In this document: positions 47,978 through 57,670 of the stretch, piece by piece
How positions within the stretch are numbered: the first letter of the stretch is position 1
Layout of the letters: each line of letters opens with the position of its first letter
Origin: Hydractinia symbiolongicarpus
Lineage: Eukaryota; Cnidaria; Hydrozoa; Anthoathecata; Hydractiniidae
Assembly (NCBI RefSeq): GCF_029227915.1
Contig: NC_079880.1
Span: 9,389,501 to 9,453,500 of the forward strand
Reading direction: 5' to 3'
DNA length: 64,000 nt
The notes under the pieces: generated by a model
What the model was told of the DNA's origin: nothing
Databases searched by the model: none
Seen by the model: the letters and a program-made list of their open reading frames with translations, nothing else
Program-made: the position numbers and the translations under genes

Positions 47978-49455
47978 TAACGCATGTTGTTCAAACATTT
48001 TACCATTGGTATATCCGATAGTGGTATTAATTCATTTTTTTTAAATAAACGCTCTTGTTTATTTCGATGTACATATCTCACAAACAATACATAAAAACTG
48101 ATGTTGCAAAAAAACTACACCATCTTCTAACACAATATTTTAACTTCCTTGTAGAGACAAAAACAACCTCACCGAGTGTTCTTGGTATAACAAAGAAAGT
48201 ATTCTTGAGGAACAAAACTACACACCGCAAACCTCTACCAACACCAAAACTAACGAATCTACTTGAGGACATCGAAATGGAGGAGTTTAATATTAGTGAA
48301 TTCGCCACACAGCCAACTGTTTCGCTAATCACGACCTCCACAAAATCAAACAGCAAACCAACACTTAACACTAAAAGAGACGTTGACGAAATAGAACAAT
48401 ACATTTTAAACACGAAGCGCCACCTAGATACGAGTACGAACAAAGAAAACAAAAAGACCGACTATATTGATGAGACAAAAAAGCTCTTAGATTATAATCG
48501 GCAATTGCAGATTCTCGAAATGCATCTCGCTGCTGGGACGGTTCCCTTTGGGCTAAAAATCCAGGTTCGCTCCACTATGAGTTTACCTGCTGAATTAAAA
48601 AATGAATGGAATGCCACCGTGCATTCATGTAGCAATACCTTGCTGCAAATTCTAATAAAGCACCATAGAAACAATGTAAAAAAGTGCAAAGAGGAGAGAG
48701 AGTTTTTGAAAAAGGAATTCTCTTCAGACGAACTCAACAATTTAAACAAATTATGCACACAACAACACAACGAATCGCTTACATTGAGAAACAATAAACT
48801 GAAAAGGAAAAACAGTAACCAGACTGATTTCCATGACACACCGCGAACAAGACCCTTTGTACAACAAAGCAAAGGTCAACCTAATCAAACCAGCTCAAAG
48901 AACCTAAAAAACCAACCGCCTCATCAGCGAAACCACAACCCATGACAAGATACCAATTGGGAAACATTAAAACATGCTCAACAAACTATAACATGAACAT
49001 TAATTTTAACCAAAGGAAAAACGTTGTTAAAAAAAGTTTTTATAGAAAAATAAAAATGAAAACTTTAAACTCACTAGTTGAAAATTTATCTCACCTCAAT
49101 TTATCCAATGCGGATATATCTGTTCTCAATAAAGGACTTAAGTACGTCCCAACACCCTCAGCTGTCAACACATGTCAGCCTGTGAAAAATGCTTTTGCGA
49201 ACTTGCGCAATCGTATGGCAACAAGGTATTTTTTTATTAACAAACCACACCCCCGCAATGAGCTCCATAGAAAATCTAACTGGCTTGCACCTGAACCACA
49301 ACATAAAAACCTACAAAACTTTTTTGCCCTGGTAAAAAGAGATTTATGCGATTTTACCACTAAATTTCCCTTGTTGAGATGCCAGAGTTAATCTTACTCG
49401 TAGCGAAAGGAAAAGTCTATTGAAATTATCAAAAAACCGAAATATAGTGATTAAA
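47978..49455 (+). pseudogene. Penelope-like element copy 3, 3' truncated
   Basis: Nearly identical to copy 2 over ORF1 (48055-48945, 296 codons) and the next ORF (48942-49391, again ATGA overlap), and shares its frameshifting extra T. It stops at GTGATTAAAAA (49455), where the SINE-like repeat starts; all RT motifs are missing. It keeps the 5' block 'ACGCATGTTGT' that copy 2 lacks. The closeness to copy 2 suggests a local tandem origin. Confidence 0.85.
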
Positions 49456-49456
49456 A

Positions 49457-49748
49457 AGAGGTTGTACTCATCTAGAGAAATGCCTCTAAAAGCACAATTC
49501 TGCCTTTTTACAATCAATTAATTAAAAAATATAAAAAAAATAAAAAGGACACAACACATTTGAAAAGATGAATAGAACTTTAACCAAGGGCAGGTAGGTT
49601 TCAACCCATATTTCTGAACCTAAGTACCCTGGATGTCTAGCTAGGTCACCTTGAAGAGTTCCGCGGACGGTCATCAGCAGAAACTAGACATCTCTATCTT
49701 CCTAAAGTAAACTTTGACCACTTTCTGTTCAACTGTGCTATTCTTTGT
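49457..49748 (-). repeat. Dispersed SINE-like repeat (copy B)
   Basis: Matches 11592-11885. On the minus strand it has GGGTTGAAACCTACC (B-box-like) and AGCTAGACATCC upstream. Its right end meets the tail modules of the minus-strand LINE, and its left end truncates PLE copy 3. Confidence 0.5.
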
Positions 49749-49754
49749 TTTTAA

Positions 49755-50005
49755 CTCAGGTAATAAGTGGAGTCGTTACTCTCTAAAGACAAGATCATGT
49801 GTGATCAAACCCCCCTGCTAATATTTTTTTTTAACTGGGGTAATAAGTGGAGTCGTTCCTCTCCAAAGACAAGACCTAGTATGATCAAACCCCTTTGCTA
49901 ACTTAACTTTTATTTGATTTTGTTTTATTTTTGACTGGGGTAATAAGTGGAGTCGCCACTCTCCAAAGACAAGACTGAGTGCAGTCAAGCCCCCTTGCTG
50001 ACTCC
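49755..50005 (-). repeat. Three tandem 3'-tail modules of the USP-LINE family
   Basis: GGGGTAATAAGTGGAGTCG ... CCAAAGACAAGAC ... CAAACCCCCTTGCT recurs three times on the plus strand (about 49757-49833, 49837-49903, 49937-50000). The reverse complement appears after the USP domain of copy 2 (61558-61622, and a diverged module at 61702-61765). The shared tail ties the minus-strand USP copy at 50550-51098 to the same LINE family. Confidence 0.75.
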
Positions 50006-50549
50006 TTCTGGTTAACCGTGCGGATCCCGCCCCCCCCCCCCCCCTGACGGTTTTTTTTTAATAACTCCTGATTGCTTTCTTATATGGCTATGATACTTAC
50101 TGAGTTTCAACATTTATCTATTAGCCACCTGCATGCTAAATTTTTAGGTCCCATACCTTTCAGAGGCTTTGATATTGGCCATTACTCGAAACTACCCCTA
50201 AAATCTCTATGAAATCCTTATAATGGGGAAATTATAAAAAATCCTGTTAGGATTATCCTTAGAACTTGAAACTTGCAACACAACTTTGTTTCATCAAGAA
50301 GAATCAATTTGAATGATTTTGACACGTGATTAATCCAAATTCCCGATTTTGTCGGATTTTACCCGAAAATCGGAAAAAAACGGATTTTCGGGCAATTTTT
50401 GGCAAATTTTTATTCGATCCATGTAAAAACCGGAAGATATGTTAAAAAAATTTTATTTAGCTTTCAGAAACTTTAAACAGAATGTAAAAATTCCCTCTAG
50501 AACAAAAGTAATTATATTTTGAAGCAGATAGTGGCATTTTTAACAATTT
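50006..50549 (-). other. Probable 3' UTR of the minus-strand USP-LINE
   Basis: Lies between the USP stop (50550) and the tail modules. Contains a C15 run (50030-50044), and a repeated CCGATTTT/CGGATTTT phrase near 50342-50392. No gene seen. Confidence 0.4.
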
Positions 50550-51098
50550 TCAAGCTTCTGATGACGTCACAATAAGGCGGTCATCACAGAAAATTACTGC
50601 TCTATTGTTGCAATGTATCCACCTGTGAACCATTTGGTCGAAGGCTATGGTTGTGTAGTGACCATTATTTAAGTTGCCGCAATGGTTGATAATAGCCCTT
50701 AATTGAAAATTTTTACAAAATTTCACTTCTCCATCTACGCTAAAAGGTATGGAAAGGGTAGTAATACGAGAGGCAATTTTTGACACAAGGCCGTTGGCAC
50801 TGGCAAAACGTTTTAGCTGTAAAATGAGATGGGAACCGCACGACACTACCTCTTTTTCAACTAGAGCAGTTTGATGAGCGTTGCAAACATGGCAGAAGTA
50901 GGCATTGGTGTCTGACAACTCCTCGCTTTCAAAGAAATTATCTAAGGAAGATTGTAACGTAGGGTGCAGAGAAAGTTGGATGCATGGTGCTATAACTTCT
51001 AAGGAGCTGGTAATATGACATGAATTGCAAGTGGTTGATGTCCGTAGAGTTATCGCCACATTGTTTTCTTTGCTGCTGTATCTGACAACAATTTTTTT
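50550..51098 (-). pseudogene. USP-LINE copy of a divergent lineage: C-terminal USP half
   Basis: Open minus-strand frame of about 180 codons. Zinc-ribbon cysteines are seen as 'TTCNSCH' and 'YFCHVCNA', then the USP-typical strand 'HLILQLKRFA', the His box 'INHCGNLNNGHYTTI' and 'WIHCNNRAVI' (Asn/Asp box, here N-N). The Cys box and everything upstream are missing (5' truncation at 51098, where a YqaJ-type sequence in the opposite orientation starts). Its sequence differs widely from the tandem copies, while the order of USP motifs and the downstream tail modules are the same. That suggests the domain has been kept in this LINE family over a long time. As a truncated copy it has no protease function. 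Confidence 0.8.
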
Positions 51099-51500
51099 AT
51101 GAATTCTGAAGGAAAGTTGAAAAAAGACCACAAGTATTACTATCAAGTACAGTTTCAAATGTTTGTTTTTAATTGCAAAAGCTGTTTTTTAATTGTGTGG
51201 ACTTCACATTGGTTACATGCTGTTGAGGTTTTGTTTGATGTGAACTTCATCAATTCGAACATGGACAAAATGGAACAGTTTTATCTCCAAAACATTATAC
51301 CAGAGTTATTGACAAGAAGACTAAAGGGTAAAGTTGTTAAAGCTCCACCTTCTCCTTCTCAAGAAAAATTGTATTGTCTCTGTCAGTCTGAATACAATCC
51401 TAATGACGAAACATTTATTGGTTGTGACTCCACATTTTGCAAGTATGAATGGTTTCATTTGAGCTGTGTTAAATTGAAAAGAGTCCCAAAAGGTTCATGG
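51099..51500 (+). pseudogene. YqaJ-type exonuclease C-terminus plus ING-like PHD finger (partial)
   Basis: Reads 'KKDHKYYYQVQFQMFV', 'FLIVWTSH', 'KMEQFYLQNIIPELLTRRL', the end of a YqaJ-like (lambda-exonuclease-fold) domain as found in cnidarian multi-copy genes. A PHD finger follows: 'YCLCQSEYNPNDETFIGCD', 'CKYEWFHLSCVKLKRVPKG', with the ING-type pattern C-x-C...GCD..C..EWFH..C. The final Cys pair is missing because a tRNA-SINE replaces it after 'GSWW' (51500); the frame then runs through the SINE to 51629. PHD fingers of this type usually bind histone H3 tails. Only the last exon is visible; the 5' side is cut by the minus-strand LINE. The left border of the tandem duplication (51457) falls inside the PHD. 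Confidence 0.75.
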
Positions 51501-51502
51501 TG

Positions 51503-51655
51503 GCACCGTAGATTAGTGGTTATAGCTCTCGTACTCTGTGCGGGAGACCGGGGTTCGATTCCTCTTGACGGCGATTCAACATGGGCGACTAAATGTTACC
51601 ATAGCCCTGGGTTAACCCAAGATATGTGAGGGAAATACCAACTTCTTACGGATGT
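51503..51655 (+). repeat. tRNA-derived SINE, unit 1
   Basis: Pol III promoter boxes are intact: A box TAGATTAGTGG (51509-51519) and B box GGTTCGATTCC (51552-51562), 33 bp apart. Between them CTCGT/GCGGG can form an anticodon-like stem. The body follows, including GGGTTAACCC. The exact 3' end is unclear; LINE coding sequence starts by about 51667. Confidence 0.72.
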
Positions 51656-51666
51656 AAAAGGTCGAA

Positions 51667-54375
51667 TAACTTTATTGCGCCGAGCTGAAAGGTCTAGAAA
51701 AAAACGCCATTAATTCAAAAAAGCCCAGACCGCCTTTAAGAACAATCCATACAAGGCAGGAAAAGATCTTCTTGACCCGAAGTGCAAATCAGTTTTAAGG
51801 GTCGAACAAGAAACGCTGGATAACTTTAAACTTGAATCAGTTAAGGACAAATTGTATGATGTACCTTTAGGTAATCTAGATGGGTTATCATCCACTCCAC
51901 CTCTTTTGAAATCGTTTCCAGTTTCTGTCTTTAAATATGAAGATTTTATGAAAGTTCTTGTCACTCGGCGAAATGGTTCTTCCCCAGACATCAATGGGAT
52001 ACCTTATAAAGTTTATAAAAAATGTAATAAAGTAAATACTGTTTTGTTTAATGTTTTTAAGTCTTGTTTCAAAAATTGTGTTGTCCCTATTCAATGGCGT
52101 TGTGCTCGTGAAGTTTATATTCCCAAATCAAAAACTCCTATGGAGTCTAATATTAAACACTTTCGATCTATCGCATTATTAAATGTCGAAGGCAAGCTTT
52201 TATTTAGCCTTGTATCAAGGCGATTAGAAGCTCACATTATACATAATAACATATTCATTAACACGTCGGTTTAGAAGGGTTGTATGGAGAAAGTCCCAGG
52301 ATGCTGGGAACACATGTCAATGGTTTGGTCTGCACTTAAAGAGGCCCGGGCCAAAAAATCACACCTTGCAAATATATGGCTGGATATTGCAAATGCGTAT
52401 CCTTCAATTCCACACAAGCTTATATTTTTTGCACTGGAAAGGTATGGAGTCCCTCAGAGTTGGATATCATTCATTAAGTCATACTATGTTGGTTTATATA
52501 GCAAATCGTTTTCTTTGTCTGCACCAAGCAACTGGCACAAGCATATGCGAGGTATTTTTGCAGGTTGCACTCTTTCCATCATTTTGTTTCTTGCTGGTAT
52601 AAACAATATTCTTGAATACACTATTGCGGCACCGGCCCCAAATTATATTACTTCTAAAAACGTGCCCCTTCCTTGATATGGATGATATCAACCTAATGTC
52701 ATCCTCTGTCTGTGGAGCGCAAAGCCTCCTTTCCAGGTGCGTCACTGCTTTAAAATGGGCTGGCATGAGTTTTTGCCCTCGTAAGTCAAGGAGCATAATC
52801 CTTATAAAAGGTAGATCTGTAAACTCCACACCTTTTTCTGTGTCTCACATCTCGTCACAAACCGACTTCTCTTCATTCATCCCGTCAATCCATTCATCGC
52901 CAGTTTGTTTCCTCGGTCGCATTATTGATGGTACGACTTCAGATGCTAAAGCAATCAACGAGCTAGATAATAAGCTAATAACCGGTCTTACAATCATATA
53001 CGGTTCGTGTTTCGTAGGGACCCAAAAACTATGGATTTTGCAAAACCTTCTAATTCCTCGAATCCAATGGCTAATTCTTATTTATGAAGTTCCAATATCT
53101 CGGGTTACAAGGCTGGAGTAGAAGATCTCAACTGTCATTAGAAAATGGCTATCTCTGCACAATTCCACGTCAAATATTTGCCTATATAGCTCCTCCTCAC
53201 CTTGTCCAATGCCAATTAAGAGCTTGACGTCATTGCTTACATGCTCTAAAATAAGTGGTCATTTACTTTTACGCGATTCCAAAGATCCTCTTGTGTCTAA
53301 CAGTGCACCTACTTTGAAAGTTGGCATGTGGAAAGTGGACAACGCAGTAAGAACAGCAGAGGCAGAGGTGAAAATAAAGTCAGTCGTGGGAACTCCCCAG
53401 TATGGCAAAGCAGGCCTAGGGATTAACAAATCTTTTAAAATTCCGATTTCAAAACAGTGCTATGCGTATCGTAAATTAATATCGAACACAGCTTAAGATA
53501 TCGATGAGGAAGGCAACATGGGTAGAGCATTGCAGTTGCAAGTGCAGGGTCAGTGGACGAGATGGGAAAATCTCAAAAAACGATCTATCTTGGAATTCCA
53601 TTTTTGCCATGTCCCCACACTTGCTTTCCTTCTGTCTTGCTTCTACTTACGATGTTCTTCCCTCACCTAGCAATTTAAAGCGCTGGAACGTTTGTACTGA
53701 ATCTGCTTGTGCCTTACGTTCCAATCAAGTATGTACAACAGCGCATATTTTAGGCGCTTGCAAGGTTGCTCTATCACAAGGAAGGTTCACTTTCCGACAC
53801 GATGCTGTGCTTCGTGGGCTCCTGTTAAGTCTAGAGCGTTTTTCATCTGAAGTTGTCCCGGAAACGAAAAAGCACCTTAAAGTGTCATTTGTAAAAGCAG
53901 GTAGCTATTCATCCGCTAAAAGATCAAAACCAACTGGTCTATTCACCATGCTAGTGACTGGGTGATGTTAGCAGATCTGAATGAAGGATTTGTGTTTCCT
54001 GGCCATATTGCAATCACATCCCTCAGGCCAGACATTGTAATATACTCAAATTGTTCTAAGCGCATCATCATTATTGAACTTACTTGTCCTTGAGAGGAAA
54101 ACATGGGATCCTGGCATTCCACCAAGCTTTTCAAATACTTCCCTTTGGTCGAGGTAATACGTAGCAACGGGTGGTTTCCGCATCTTTTTGCAGTAGAAGT
54201 GGGTGCTAGGGGCTACTCTTTAAGGTCTCTAACTTGCTGTCTAAAAAGCCTCGGTTTCGCTAGCAAATCTGCGTTTTTAACCGCCCGCAAGCTTGGCAAT
54301 ATAAGCATGAAAGCATCCTTTTGCATTTGGATTGCACGAGACTCACCACATTGGTCACAAGATCTTACGCACTGA
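51667..54375 (+). pseudogene. RLE-type LINE (R2 superclade) RT and endonuclease, unit 1
   Basis: Starts inside the ORF ('LLRRAERSRKKRH', 'NNPYKAGKDLLDPK'), so it is 5' truncated. RT: 'RRNGSSPDINGIPYKVYKKC', 'FRSIALLNVEGKLLFSLVSR', 'KGCMEKVPGCWEHMSMVWSA', 'IWLDIANAYPSIPHKLIFFA' (first Asp), 'MRGIFAGCTLSIILFLAG', 'DMDDINLMSSS' (catalytic DD, usually x-ADD or MDD), 'VCFLGRIIDGTTSDAKAI', 'KLWILQNLLIPRIQWLILIY'. Then 'QLQVQGQWTRW', 'STYDVLPSPSNLKRW', a damaged knuckle 'CALRSNQVCTTAHILGACK' (second Cys is Arg), and the restriction-like endonuclease ('SLRPDIVIYSN', 'IIIELTCP', 'AVEVGARGYS'). Stops at 52272 (TAG for Gln), 53119, 53493, 54093 and 54373, with frameshifts near 52675, 53575 and 53960. 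Inactive. Confidence 0.88.
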
Positions 54376-55359
54376 AGTCCGCCAACATTGCCACGACCAA
54401 AGGATAGTATACCTCATGAAAAATCCTCGTCTGTTACCAAATCCATTAAAAGTCCATCTTCAGCCATCTCTGACATGCCAAAACCCACGGAACACCATAA
54501 CCTTAGCCAGGAACTTAAACAAAAGGTGAGCATCGTTCACGCTGGTTTGATAAACAAGGGGAACACATGCTACGCAAACACCATTTTGCAAGCATTAACG
54601 GTTCTTCCAAGACTTTGGTCTCAATTACCATCAGAGTCCTCTTTGTCATCTCCTCTAGTAAAGTCTATAGTCCTAAATATGTCACTACTGAATCGTTCTC
54701 GTTCACCAATTGATCCTTCCAATTTCTTAGGAGCACTGCAAAACAGAATGCATGCTCTAAACAATAACGCGTTTTATCACAATCACCAACAAGATGTGCC
54801 CGAGATCCTTCAAGTTGTTTTTGACGAAATTATTGGATCTTCCCCTTTGGTTGACAATCTACTGTCTGTAACTGTGACCACAACAACGTCATGCAACTCC
54901 TGTTGTTTCTCCACTTCCAGGGAACAAAAGGATTCAATTCTAATTTTACCAACGTGTAAGTCAATAGCAGACTTTTTTAACAAATTTTTACAACCTCAAG
55001 AACTTCTAGGTGACAACAAGTGGTTCTGCCCCCAGTGTTCATCGCAAGAGGCCACAATTGAAACTCAGATTTTTAATTGCGGCGACTTCCTTGTTGTACA
55101 ATTGTTAAGATACACATCAGTAAATGGGTCTTCTTTTAAAGACAACAAGTTAGTCAATTGCTTACCTAAAAGACATCATGTCTTAAAGGTAGCATCTAGT
55201 CATTTTAGAAGAAGCTTTGCAAGGGGGTTAGATTTTCTTATCTGGTCTTCGTGGTGTTACGCCCACGCATATTACCCCAGTTATGACAGGCTGGTACTGT
55301 CATTAGGCAGGTCCACAGCAACAATTATCTGTGTAAGGCTGAGTGTTGGAGCTCCATAA
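54376..55359 (+). pseudogene. USP (peptidase C19) domain of the LINE, unit 1, His box deleted
   Basis: Same frame as the endonuclease but after a TGA (54373-54375). ORF from ATG 54388: Cys box 'GLINKGNTCYANTILQAL' (Cys at about residue 61), 'HQQDVPEILQVVFDEI', zinc-ribbon pairs 'CNSCC' and 'CPQC', 'GDFLVVQLLRYT'. At 55197 a 477-bp deletion relative to unit 2 removes the His and Asn/Asp boxes, and the frame runs on into tail sequence to 55359. Without the His box it cannot be a protease. Confidence 0.88.
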
Positions 55360-55940
55360 CACATGTGGAAAGCTACAGCCAGGGTCACAAGTCCTGGCGC
55401 GCAGATAGTTGTTTGCTTCTTAAACACATTCTCTAAAGAATAGTTTTAAATTTATCCGTTTAAGGATATTCACGTTATGATAAGTTTTTTTTATCTCATT
55501 TGTACCTATTCAATTCATTTTGAATTGCTTTAATATTTATTGTTTAGTGTTGTGTTCTGTCGCTGTTGTATTTTTCTGCCTTTTACGGTCAATGTTTTTA
55601 GGAAATCCTTGCAAAAAGGGGGATTTTGCTTTTTCGAAAAATCTCTAGAGGGTTGCAACCTCTAACTATAGTAGAAGCAGCTGTCATTAGACAAGAATTA
55701 TCATTACAGCTAGCTGTTTTGTCACCTCATTATCACTGTGTGGGCCGTTGGATGTTGCCGGGAGTTGTCTAGTAGAGCGCGGGCCCTAATTGGGTCTGCG
55801 TCGTTCAAAATGAGCATTAAATACTCTAGGACTCTCCATCTAAGCCATGGCCCCTCCTGGAAATAACAGACAGGGTATATCCCTCGATATTTGTGAGGCT
55901 AGCCATGTGAAATATGCACATCTATCTATCTATCTATGGT
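55360..55940 (+). other. LINE 3' UTR and (ATCT)n end, unit 1
   Basis: Non-coding. Holds one tail module (55219-55283 is its start, inside the run-on frame) and ends in GCACATCTATCTATCTATC at 55917-55936, a likely 3' microsatellite terminus of the LINE. Confidence 0.6.
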
Positions 55941-56699
55941 ATTGTCCCTCGTGTCGAAAGGCCAGAAAACAAAAGGTATCTCAACACAGTCAGTGACATG
56001 ACTATAAACGTCAAACCGGCTATTTTTATAGCCACATCTGTCTAGGTTAAAATGACTGCTGCGGGAGAGTTTGTTTTCACTACAGTAAATCGCGCATGCA
56101 CAGAAAATTACCGTCAGTGATTAACCCGGATCCAAGAATGAGCCCATAATCTACACTCGTCAAAAGAAAGTCCAGTCTTAGACGAAGTGTGTGTAATGAT
56201 AATACTTGGGTAGCAATTGTGTAGAGGATTACTTAGATTGTGGACTATTAAATGTAATTTGGGTGCGGTAGCCTCAGGCAACCAAATCAAAGCCTCTTCT
56301 GTGAGAGTTTGACTGCAAAAAGTCCGTATTTCCCGTGCCTGTTCTGCTACACGATTTTGTGTATTACTGATCTGCATCATTGTCGTCCTGTTATCGCCCG
56401 CGTTTTACTTAAAGGGGCACTCCAGTGAAAAAAAAATATTTGAAAAAAATGTTATTTTTATAAGACAATACATAAATATGTCAAAATAAACCTTTTACAA
56501 TCGTTAAAAATCTTTATTTATACCTTAATCGCGTCCGTAAACATCTTCAATTTCAAATAAATTTGCAAGGTCGCGTAAAGTCGAGAGGACTAGGTCCGAA
56601 TAAATTAGCATACGTCACATCGTGCAAAAAGTCCGTGAGCTCAGCAGCACGCCTTCTAAAAGTTTTGTTTACTTACTGTTTACATTGTTCGTTGATAAG
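55941..56699 (+). other. Upstream region of the P2X7-like gene, unit 1
   Basis: Between the LINE end and the first P2X7-like exon. Contains TTAAAGGGGCACTCCAGTG at about 56409, a phrase I associate with promoter-near repeats. A minus-strand ORF (56114-56380, 88 codons) is duplicated in unit 2 but has no motif. Confidence 0.4.
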
Positions 56700-57473
56700 A
56701 TGTCTTGTAATAATGACGAAGAATATAACTTAGAAAGCTCAGAATCGGATAATTCTCTTCATGAAAAAGACTTTACAAAGCTACAGCCATACGAATTTGA
56801 ACCTCTTGTGTCTGACGAGGAAGAAGTTAGTAACGGTGTAGAAAATGACGAGGTTTCTTTTACTGATGCAGAGCCACGTACGGGTAATGCAAATTGGTGT
56901 GAATGTGGAAATTGTTGAGCAATGGAAACCGATACTGAAAGCGTGTGCTGTGTCGAGTCAAACGAAATTCCTGATGAGTTTTTCCAAGGTAGGTAGGATA
57001 TATACTGCAAATATAATTTTTTTCTAAGCGAAATTTTCCTTTTTAAACAAATAAAAAATATATTTCATCGCTTTTCTTTTACATTCTTTTCGTCAAAAAC
57101 TTTATCTTTTGCTTCAATAAAATAATCTTTCATCACTTTTTTTTTACTTCACAAGCCAATTTATTTTTATTTCACGGTTCAACAATCTAATTCCTCCGCA
57201 TGCGCTTTTTTTTGCACACAAATGCAAAGAAATCTTATGTAATGTTACATTTTCTCCGTGATGGAGAACATTGAAATGCGTGATCGAAAGATCGAATAAG
57301 GTTCGTGTGGAAATGATAAGTTAGTAAAACGGGGGTATAAATATTGTATAATTGAAAATCACTCTTATCATAGGTCATAAATGCGTTACAGAAGCTGCTG
57401 ATTTTCAAGTGGTTGTTTTGACAAAAGCTGTTTTAGAAACTGCGTTATCTGCATTGCATGATTTGAGCTGTGT
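56700..57473 (+). pseudogene. P2X7-like cysteine domain gene, exon A and truncated exon B (unit 1)
   Basis: Exon A 56700-56988: acidic start ('MSCNNDEEYNLESSESDNSL', 'YEFEPLVSDEEEVS'), then the P2X7 C-terminal-like motif 'NWCECGNC' and, after an in-frame TGA (56916-56918), 'AMETDTESVCC'. Donor GTAGGT; acceptor at 57372-57373. Exon B begins at 57374 in matching phase ('HKCVTEAADFQVVVLTKAVL') but at ATTTGAG (57461-57467) jumps into PHD-finger sequence of unit 2. The gene therefore loses the rest of exon B. In this family the Cys residues likely bind zinc. Many cnidarian P2X7-like genes are multi-copy, and the host or element origin is open. Confidence 0.72.
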
Positions 57474-57506
57474 TAAATTGAAAAGAGTCCCAAAAGGTTC
57501 ATGGTG

Positions 57507-57659
57507 GCACCGTAGATTAGTGGTTATAGCTCTCGTACTCTGTGCGGGAGACCGGGGTTCGATTCCTCTTGACGGCGATTCAACATGGGCGACTAAATGT
57601 TACCATAGCCCTGGGTTAACCCAAGATATGTGAGGGAAATACCAACTTCTTACGGATGT
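57507..57659 (+). repeat. tRNA-derived SINE, unit 2
   Basis: Identical in layout to the unit 1 SINE: A box 57513-57523, B box 57556-57566. Confidence 0.72.
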
Positions 57660-57670
57660 AAAAGGTCGAA

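Larger units (their letters stand above)
51457..57460 (+). repeat. Tandem duplication, unit 1 (6004 bp)
   Basis: Unit 1 is repeated as unit 2 with near identity (offset 6004, then 6481 after a 477-bp gap). One coding difference was noticed (52003-52005 CCT against 58007-58009 ACT). Units start at ATTTGAG (51457, 57461) and the same 7 bases follow unit 2 at 63942. Content: PHD end, tRNA-SINE, USP-LINE, P2X7-like exons. Confidence 0.93.

Noticed and set aside
56114-56380. Minus-strand ORF of 88 codons, repeated at 62595-62861
   Set aside because: Conserved only because the unit is duplicated; no motif, signal or partner exon recognised.
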